64,000 nt of DNA from Isoetes taiwanensis (Eukaryota > Streptophyta > Lycopodiopsida > Isoetales > Isoetaceae): NCBI GenBank assembly GCA_021234155.1, contig JAJEKV010000021.1, positions 18,843,011 through 18,907,010 on the forward strand, read 5' to 3'. Position 1 is the stretch's first letter; each line of letters starts with the position of its first letter. The position numbers and the translations under genes were made by a program. The notes beneath the pieces were generated by a model. The model worked only from the letters and a program-made list of their open reading frames with translations, ran no database searches and was not told the origin of the DNA. Shown here piece by piece: positions 56,101 through 64,000 of this stretch.

Positions 56101-56540
56101 AACTTCCATCATTACATTTTATGTATTTCTTCTCTCGACGATTATTTTGGCAAAAGATTTGGGTCCCATATGAGCAAATGAAGTTGTAGTATTGTCCATT
56201 GCATTCTACAACTTTTTATATATCCATTCTAGAAAGTGCTTTCCCAGATTAGATGGAAATGGACACCCATGTGTATGAGTAGTGTAGTGCATCACAACCC
56301 AATACAATATGGTTGTTCTTTGCAATATGCAAAAGTAACCAAACCATGCTCATCACCTATTGAGCCAACATCTGGACTAGCATAAATGCAGCCATCACAA
56401 TAAGCAAGCCATCTAATGAAGCAGTTCTAAGTTGCCCACATGTGACTCTTGTTGGCGAAACACGATTTTGCCATCATATGAAGAGGCAAACACATGATTA
56501 ATTTAGGCTTCTTCACTCCATGAATATTTATTTTTAGCTT
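53167..56540. other. AT-rich, no recognisable gene
   Basis: No open frame above 85 codons and no motif. A short (TTA)n run is near 54,239 and an A13 run near 55,348. Related palindromes recur at 53,999 and 54,333. Confidence 0.5.
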
Positions 56541-56544
56541 GTTG

Positions 56545-57089
56545 TTACCCTTTCACAATAACTTTTTTTGTAAAGGTTGAGTTGCAATCTCTCATAGAAT
56601 ATGAGTCTAGACTTATCAATCTAGAAGGTTTGTTAGGTTTACGAAAGCATTCTTCAATCTTGTAAAGATGGTTTCCCGTCATTCCTAGTTTCCTGAACAC
56701 GTTACGGAGGAATTTTGGACCATAGCCATTTTGAACAATACATGAAGTGTCTAAAGGAAATTCTAAGAAAGATGCCACAACTTTACTCTCAAGCTTGGCT
56801 ATTTCAAAAAAAGGCATTGTTAATTGTTGGTCCCCTTCCCGCCAGTACTTCTCCAACGTCAAGATAAGTAGATGAGTCTTCCCTCATTTTCTTGATTCAT
56901 TCTTCTAGAATGACAAATAGCCTCACATAAAATCAGTAATTTGGTCAAGGAGCTTACCTTGACATAGTGCAATGGATCAGGGATTTTAGTCTTCTCGACC
57001 CACGACTGGTCATGAGAATGGCGCCCCCGTGCATTCTCCAGTCGTGGGGCCGCAAGAATGCCCTCCTTTCCATTCCACATAACTTCCAA
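56545..57089 (-). other. Unrecognised minus-strand coding-like frames
   Basis: Two adjoining minus frames (56,859-57,089 and 56,545-56,862) could be one reading frame broken near 56,860, since they meet within a few bases. They contain LPHY-like and FRKLGMTGNHLYKIEECFRK segments but nothing I can place in a family. No promoter or splice signals were assigned. Confidence 0.25.
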
Positions 57090-57125
57090 ATTTTAAAACA
57101 TTAGGCTTAATTAGATGAACATTAA

Positions 57126-57300
57126 ATCTTGTATATGCACAAATTTGAAAGAGCCCTCAAGCATCGATAAATCAAGCCAATACCCGGTTTGAGCTAATAG
57201 GATCTTGTATATGCACAAATTTGAAAGAGCCTCATCGATAAATCAAGCCAACACCGGTTTTGAGCTAATGGGATCTTGTGTATGCACAAATCAAAGAGTC
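57126..57300. repeat. 70-76-bp tandem repeat, 2.4 units
   Basis: ATCTTGTATATGCACAAATT begins units at 57,126 and 57,202 and, with one substitution, a partial one at 57,272. Each full unit includes ATCGATAAATCAAGCCAA and GAGCTAAT(A/G)GG. Confidence 0.8.
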
Positions 57301-57949
57301 ATTTTAATCCCGACTTTTAGCATGACAATCATCTCCTTCATGTATGCGGAAATATGATGATGTGGCGATGCACAGACGAGTGCATTTGATGACAGTCTAG
57401 AGTTTCACAAGGTATGTCTTGCACTGTTTTCATTTTCAAATTGCTTCGAGCATTAACTTCTTCATGATGGTTTACATTTTACTAAAAATTAGCTCGATCC
57501 AAGGAAGAAACCGCAAAGATCCTTAGACCACATTTTGCTTATGTTCCATATACATATGTTCATATTTAGTTCCAATAAATTATCCCAGACTCTTTGGCAT
57601 TATAATTTTGCACACGCTTGTGCATGTATATATGGGTACATTATGTACTTCTGGCTTAAGTAGTATGCTACTATTAATTTCTTAGACTAGACGTCTAGGA
57701 TACAAGTGTTACATGGGAGGAAATAGATGTGGCACTAAAAGTAAGGACAAACTTTGTCTCCTATTATGTTTCAGTTCTGTTGCTTTGTCGTGAGTATCAT
57801 ACTGGGATCACTGACGATGTCATAATGCCAAACTGTATCCTTAACACATATAAGAACTATGGTTTCAAACTAGTTATGAGCTATGCATAAATGCTATGCT
57901 AATGAATTTAGAAAATTACTTTTATAATACTTTACGGCAGATTGGTATC

Positions 57950-58370
57950 ATGGTGGAGAATGGTGAAAATGAGAAAAAGTGCATCATACTTTGTTTACTA
58001 GTACTGGAACGAGCTCAAGAGTCGTTCAAAAAAAAGGAGAAAAAAAAATGGGAATGATTCAGACACTAATGACACTAATGATAGTAATGGTTTGGGCAAT
58101 CAAGGTGTTGGAAAAACCATGGATTTTGATGAAGATCAAGAGGTGCAGCCATTATGATAAAGAAGCTGGCCATGAGGATGGTGAAGGTCGTATTGACAAT
58201 GACGCACATGCTCATTTCGTTAACAAAAGCCATGAAATTAGAGAACATGACACCAAAGACAATAACCTGCCTATTTATGCAGGAGTGCATGGCTCTATAA
58301 TGATATTCCTTGTTTGAAATGCTTATCTGAATGTTCACAAACAATCTTCTTTATTAATCTATCAATGTCA
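57950..58370 (+). other. Coding-like fragment, possibly CACTA transposase N-terminus
   Basis: The frame 57,979-58,317 has a Lys/Asp-rich first half and ends in NLPIYAGVHGSIM, continuing after a stop with F-L-V and N-A-Y-L-N-V-H. A segment like P-I-Y-x-G-x-x-x-S followed by a Leu-rich stretch occurs near the N-terminus of plant CACTA (En/Spm) transposases. This is a weak, single-motif resemblance. Confidence 0.2.
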
Positions 58371-58399
58371 ATGAAACTATATATATGCACAAAGAATAT

Positions 58400-61300
58400 C
58401 GTAATATATCGTAATATTATTTGGATGTGTCTCGTGATATAGATCGTTTACATATTAAAATCGATCTGCGCTCGTTCGTTTAAGAAACCGCGGGTGGCAC
58501 GTACCAGTTGTAGCTATCGAATCTTCGTAGGCATGCATGGGCGCAGTATGGGCATGCCCCTCATCTCATTACCGTTGATTGGGAAGGCAAAACTTTTATC
58601 CGCCGATTGCTTTAAAATGCAAGGAAGGTGCAAACTTAGGGCATTTAATCTTGGTTTCGGAAGGTTACCCCACATGCTGATATGGCGCAATCCCAACGGT
58701 GGGTGATTCCATCCCGTAGAATAACCCACGGTGATGATCGTGCCACGACCATAACCAGGGTAACTTTATTGCGTTCCCCGGAAGCCCTAGAAAGCCGCGA
58801 TGTTTAAATGCAAGGCATGCCATGCCACTCGGGGAACGGGTCAACGTGTGGCACGTGCATTATGCGGAAAGAGCCAAAATTCGGCACCTTTGCAGCAGAA
58901 ATTTGTGCCACACCTCTTCGCCTTTCTCTCATACGGCCATAGCCGTGTTCATGGAGCTTTTGCCCAAATTTTCTAATGGCGATGGGATTATGATAGGTTT
59001 TTGGCTTCGATTTGAGCCCCACAAAGGCAGGATTCAGTGAAGATCTTGGGCACAGGATGACACTCTGGTCGATTTGGCTCGCATCAATAGAGCCTACCTA
59101 GGTTGTTTAGCAAATCTTTAATCCACAGAGCTGATGTAGGTTTTGCCTTTTACCTTGATTCTGCTTTTATGATCCTTATCGATCATCCAAGGTAGCGCAA
59201 ATTTTTTTTTTCGTTCTTCGATTCTGTAACCATTTTTCCTTTCTTTAGCTTATGTAATACGGCATTGTTGGTGCAATAGACTGGAACTTGAGGCATTAGG
59301 GCAGCTCGGCCGCTCTTTTCGGTTGCTCCTCTCTTCTTATTTCTGAGAAAGCTGGCCGATTTGGAATTGTAGTTGCAGCTACAAGATATCTTTCTCAAAG
59401 ATTCTTTGGGCAGTGCCTATCCATTACGGATTTGCACTCCTATGGGTGACGGATGCGGCCATGTTTTGGAGCTTCTCGTTTGCGGATTTCATGGAGTAGA
59501 ATGCACATCACTTCCAGTCTCTCTTAGTTTGTATTCTGGTACATTTGAAGAACAAAGAGGAGTTTGGCATTTAAGTTTTTTTCTAAACACGACATATTTC
59601 TGTTCGGATGTCATTCAGAGCCATCGTAGATGCTGCTGGTTGACTTGCTTGACTGAGAGGATTGTCTAGGATTAAGATTAGCAAGGACACAGCCTAAATT
59701 TAAGTGGCAGCGCTTTAGTTGGGACCATATATGCTATTTACCATGCCGTCAAACACGCACTTCACAGAAGATTTTTACTTGCTTGGGGACCCCTGATTGG
59801 CAAACGCACCTGTGGTAAGCTCTTTTTTAAAGCATGCTATCGTGGTGAAGGAACTCTGCTTTTGCGCTTGGCTTTGGCAACCGTTTATGAACTTCTCTTC
59901 TAAAATGACAACTATAAATGGCAACATGGCACATATGTTGGCAGGGCAGGTCACAGGTAATTCTCCTTTTTTTCTGTATATTCTTTCTTGCAACCTAAAA
60001 CAAGTGTTAGAGTGTCACTGTTTCTTTCTAGACAGGGAATAAGTTGGAGCCAGTCTGCACTTAAGGCATTTCACAAAGGATTTATTGGTGAACTGAATGA
60101 AGTGAAGCCATGAGGAGGTGAGTCCCATAAGAGCCCAGTTGCCTTTTTTCTGTCAAAAGCATTAGCCTAGCATCAGTCGTTCAAATTTGAGCAGGATGTG
60201 GATGATTGAAGACAGAGTGAAAGCCAGTTCTCATTTTCGATTTGCCTCCATTCGTGAAGTTGTTGCGCCAAGAATTTGCCATAAAATATAAAATTTGTGA
60301 CGGATTCCATATTTGTTCAATGTCCTGAAAGGGAATTTCGGTGTTTGTAGTTAGCAGTGGATTTGTATGCAGGTGATATTTCAGCATTTTGTAATTCGAA
60401 AGTGGTGTATGCAAGCTGTCTATGGATCTTAACCAACAATAAGCCAGCGAAAAATCTAGTGATAGGAATTGTATCACTAGATTGGCTTCCATCTCCACAC
60501 TGATTACATACCAGCAGTATACTCTGATCCGTGTAAAAGACGTAACTGCAGAAGGAAAGTTCTGGGCTGGGAAATAATCCAGCGAAAATCTAGTGATAGG
60601 AATAGTATTTTGAAATGCTTTGAAAGATAGTATAGCAACTATTTAGAATAGAAGATGTTATTACAGAGGGGAAACTTCTGAGCTGGGCCATAGTTCATTG
60701 TTTACCCAAACAGCTAGCATATGCAGATACCAGTTCTCCAAGCCATTATATGCTGCATCAGACTTAACAACCTAGTATTTTTGTTTCTTTACCTCAACCT
60801 TCCAAGACAGCAGCCTTCTTAGCCAAGTATGCCTTCTACTGGAATTCAGGGCTTGACTAAATCTGTGGCACCATAAATTCACATTGTCTGAGGCATCAAA
60901 CATCTTACTGCTGCTAGAGAGTTACGGCCTATCCAATTCTGGATGCATTGTGTTCCAGTTTAATTGTATTAATACAATATCTGAACAAATCTTGGAGAAT
61001 CTTTACCATTTGGTGCACCTGGGCAAGCTTTTGTGGCATTCAGAAAACCAGGAGTTCTGTCTCAGGGGAGGTTCACAAATACGTTGAGGTTTTTTGTGAA
61101 GAAGGTAAATTCATGCAGTTTCCTCTATAGTTTGATAATTATACGAGACAATGTTGCAGGATTATGCATATGGTTTCAGTATGCAGCACGAATTTTTAGT
61201 TGCAGGCATATGAATGTTTTTTAGAATTGACAGATGCGTTGGCAACAAACATAATATGGTAATGCATTCGGTAAGATCAAACTGATTATGGGGTCAATTA

Positions 61301-62390
61301 TATGCATTTGTCTACCCAAGTGTCGCATGGCTATATCCACGCATTATATATGGGATTATCGAGACAATTGCAGCTTCCGGAGTGCATCATCTTTTGATCT
61401 TTTTAGTTGGGTGGCGATGTCTCCATCTTTATTTAATCAATCATCTTAGGGGATCTAGAGGAATTTTGGGGGATTGAACATGCACCTAAATGTGCACTTT
61501 ATGCAATCAAAACTTATTGTTATGGAATAAAACTTATTGTTATGGAATTACGATGAAGCTTTGATCAATTCATAAATATTTGTTGCTTCATGTTGAAGAT
61601 ATGAGAAAGGGTATAGCGCTAGCAACCAAAATTGATTATTCATAAATTAGATTCTAAAAGCTAGTTTGTTATCATTTTACAATAACTCTCTCCCCTTAGG
61701 TTACGGGGACTTGGATTTTTACTTCTAATGATTATGTTCAAAAAATAGATCTGAAAAAACATGTGACTAGAATTGTGCTTTATGCCATTATGGATTGCCC
61801 AACTCGCTCGCTTGCATGCTGAATTTTGTAAATTACAATAGGAACACATGTCATATATGAACTTGCAAATAACTGAAGAACACACAAACTCTTAGTTCAC
61901 TTTGAAAAATAATATCTTGAATGGATCTTGAATGAATCACTTTGAATCGTAATCTTGCTATTGTAGAGAACTTTTAATTGAACTAGAGCATACATTTGAT
62001 TTTTAGTTTTTAATTGCGTTCTTTGCAACTCATGCTCGATGTGTTGTGTTAAAAATCAAGTGGTTTTGGAATTGAAAGATTCAAAAATGGGAATTTTGAA
62101 TTTCTAATGTGACATCGTGGTTACTATCCTCAAAAGTGACTTACCTATTTTAAAAGTCAAATATTGTAAACAAACTAGATTACTATGTCATTGAATATCT
62201 TCAAAGCCAATGGGAGATATGATTAAAAGAAAAAAAAATTGTCATAACTATTATATAAAAAGATAACATCAATACCCATTGCTCCTTCTCGCACCGTAGG
62301 ACTGAGATAACCTCATATGTTCATGACGTTAGGGCTTACAGGCAATCTACAGGATTGTATGAAAATTTCAGCAATATCCATAAGACTTTG
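58400..62390. other. No recognisable gene
   Basis: Frames such as 58,494-58,706 (plus), 59,373-59,669 (plus) and 60,181-60,498 (minus) carry no family motif. The block CCAGCGAAAA(A)TCTAGTGATAGG occurs at about 60,445 and 60,580; in the first copy CTAGTGATA pairs with TATCACTAG to form a small hairpin. The region is otherwise AT-rich and without repeats I could pair. Confidence 0.45.
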
Positions 62391-62396
62391 GGGTAT

Positions 62397-63405
62397 ATTA
62401 TTCTAGAATGGGACTCGCAATGAAACCAACAAACCCCTAACTTAGACTTGCTTCTCATTCATCTCTTGATTTTCTACAATGGGGATAGTGGGTAGCGCAC
62501 ATTACACGAACTACCCACCCATAAAAATAAAGGGAAAATCCAATTATATCATTTGGACCCCAACAAAATACAATGCTAATAGAGATCAAGAGGTACTGGT
62601 GCCGAAAGCTTATCACCGGATTAAAAACCTCTCGCCCTTTCGGTTTTCGAGGAAAAAACCTAGTGATAAGCCCGAAGGGGCTTTGACAAACGTAAGGCAT
62701 AAAAATCGCCCCAAAACCCAAAAAATGGAAAAGTCGAAACAGATGTCCGCTAACCCGTATTGCACATCATCACCAACAAAACAACAAGACAAAACAAACC
62801 TCCCGAGTGGAGGGGTCGGACACGCCACGCCACGCTGATAAAAAATACAATAACAAAGAAGGGGGAGGGTGGGTTCAAAGAGAATAAGGTACCGCCGAGA
62901 GAAAGAGGAAGCGCCGATGAGAAGTCGGGCGTAAACGCTTCTAAAATAGCTTTAACTCCCAATCAGAAAGCGCATGCGCCACCAGCCAAGATGCATGGGG
63001 GCATGATGCTTCCATTCTAGAATGGCCGACCATGTCTCATCGATGGGATTCTAGAATGGGACTCGTGATGAAACCAACAAACCGCCCGGTACCAAAGGAC
63101 TTCCTTAACAAACTAGATCGAGGACGGGTCACGTGGATGAAGGCTAAAGGCCGAGAAAGGACTGCGATGAAAGAAACGCCAAAGCCAAACCAAAACCAGA
63201 AGAAGCCCCTCCCGCCTGAAAACAATTCAAAGAGAATAAGGTAATCACGAGAGAGAAGAGGGAAGCCATGAGAAGTCGGCAAAACGCCTAAAAATAGCTT
63301 AACTCCCAACCAGAGCGGGGATGCGCCGCCAAGATGCATGCAAAACATGCATGCTCGTCCCATTCTAGAATGGCGATCCGATGTCTCTGATCGATGGGAA
63401 TATTG
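62397..63405. repeat. Cluster of short direct repeats
   Basis: CATTCTAGAATGG with ATCGATGGGA occurs at 63,014-63,050 and 63,358-63,399, and ATTCTAGAATGGGACTCG at 62,399 and 63,048. A 170-bp block with CAAAGAGAATAAGGTA, TGAGAAGTCGG and CCAAGATGCATG occurs at 62,876-63,045 and 63,228-63,399. The copies differ mainly by small indels. GTGGGTAG (62,488) and CTACCCAC (62,511) form an 8-bp inverted repeat. Confidence 0.7.
62608..62671. repeat. Nested hairpin element, copy 2
   Basis: Outer arms GCTTATCAC and GTGATAAGC (perfect) enclose GGATTAAAAACCTC...TTTCGAGGAAAAAACC. The inner part matches 25,444-25,484 almost base for base. Confidence 0.65.
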
Positions 63406-63409
63406 ACGA

Positions 63410-63945
63410 AGTTCAAAAACTCTTCAGATATTAGAGAATCTAGGAGTGTGTGTAGGATCTTGGGAATCTATGCAAATCTTGAGTGGATCTTCGCAAATCT
63501 AGAGGAAATTCAAGGGAATATTCATAAAATATTTGTGAATCTAAAGGAATCTTGATGGAATCTTGGAGAATCTAGAGGAATCTTCATAGAATCTAAGGGA
63601 ATCTAGGACAATTTACATAGAATCTACAGAAATCTTGAAAGAATCTTGAAGAATCGGGAAAACCTTTATAGAATCTAGAAGAATCGTGATAGAATCTTAG
63701 AGAAGCCATGGGTATCTTGGAATAATCTTTGTGAATATAAAGGTATATAAGGAATCTTTATAAAACCCTTGAGAATCGAGGGGAATCTTTATGGAATCTT
63801 AAAGAATCTTGGAAAATCTTCATAGAATATAATGGAAACTAGAAGAGCCTAGATGGTATGTTGAGGAATCTAGAGGAATTTCTGGATAATCTTTGAAAAT
63901 CTTTCTACGAAAACCTTTGTAGAATCTAGGTGAATCTTTCACACC
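63410..63945. repeat. Degenerate 12-bp minisatellite
   Basis: GAATCT recurs at intervals of about 11-13 or 23-25 bp, with variants such as GAATCTAGAGGAATCTTGA. No two neighbouring units are identical over long stretches, so the array is old or diverged. It stops shortly before the window end. Confidence 0.75.
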
Positions 63946-64000
63946 GGCATGTTTTGCATGGTTAGCTTCATATGTCTAAAATACTTTAATAGACACATTC

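Noticed and set aside
1-64000. CRISPR array, phage defence or other prokaryote-type system
   Set aside because: No regularly spaced identical repeats with unique spacers, no operon structure and no cas-like motif. Content is eukaryotic.

Overview
The window looks like repeat-rich nuclear DNA of a land plant. It holds plant-type LTR retrotransposons primed by initiator tRNA-Met, several non-LTR elements, a tRNA-derived SINE with a poly(A) tail, foldback elements, many degenerate tandem repeats and only a few host-like coding fragments. No bacterial operons, CRISPR arrays or rRNA genes were seen. The mix of element families, including a large protein family with a GHTHEDVDALFGK motif, would fit a fern or gymnosperm as well as other plants; I cannot name the species.

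Layout. 1-3.7 kb: nothing identifiable beyond coding-like scraps. 3.8-4.65 kb: broken FCP1/HAD-type phosphatase-like domain. 4.65-5 kb: 122-bp tandem repeat with palindromes. 5.86-7.5 kb: small non-autonomous LTR element on the minus strand. 7.95-8.1 kb: SINE. 8.17-14.56 kb: complete but decayed Ty3/gypsy element (LTR, PBS, gag, protease, RT, RNase H, integrase, chromodomain-like tail, PPT, LTR). 14.58-22.4 kb: two copies of a duplicated block, the second containing the 3' end of a KH-domain gene, with two related foldback elements between them. 22.28-23.71 kb: the KH-domain gene (minus strand), the best candidate for a real host gene.

24-31 kb: a coding-like segment and a plausible exon lie on either side of a 4.9-kb insertion flanked by a near-perfect 19-20 bp target-site duplication. 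32.4-35.6 kb: interleaved direct repeats around a LINE remnant ending in a (TTTAA)n tail. 35.7-38.2 kb: partial Ty1/copia element (minus) abutting a second LINE remnant (38.2-39.25 kb, plus). 40.2-43 kb: remnant of the GHTHEDVDALFGK family. 43.2-48.9 kb: repeats flanking a third LINE and a tandemly duplicated transposase-like segment. 50.9-51.8 kb: GGATCC-rich tandem array. 52-62 kb: AT-rich DNA with a 140-bp hairpin and no convincing gene. 62.4-64 kb: short direct repeats and a degenerate 12-bp minisatellite.

Almost every recognised coding region changes frame several times, often at homopolymers. Long-read assembly error and pseudogene decay could both contribute, and I cannot separate them from sequence alone. 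Family assignments were made by reading motifs by eye. No database search was run, and no intact novel system was found.
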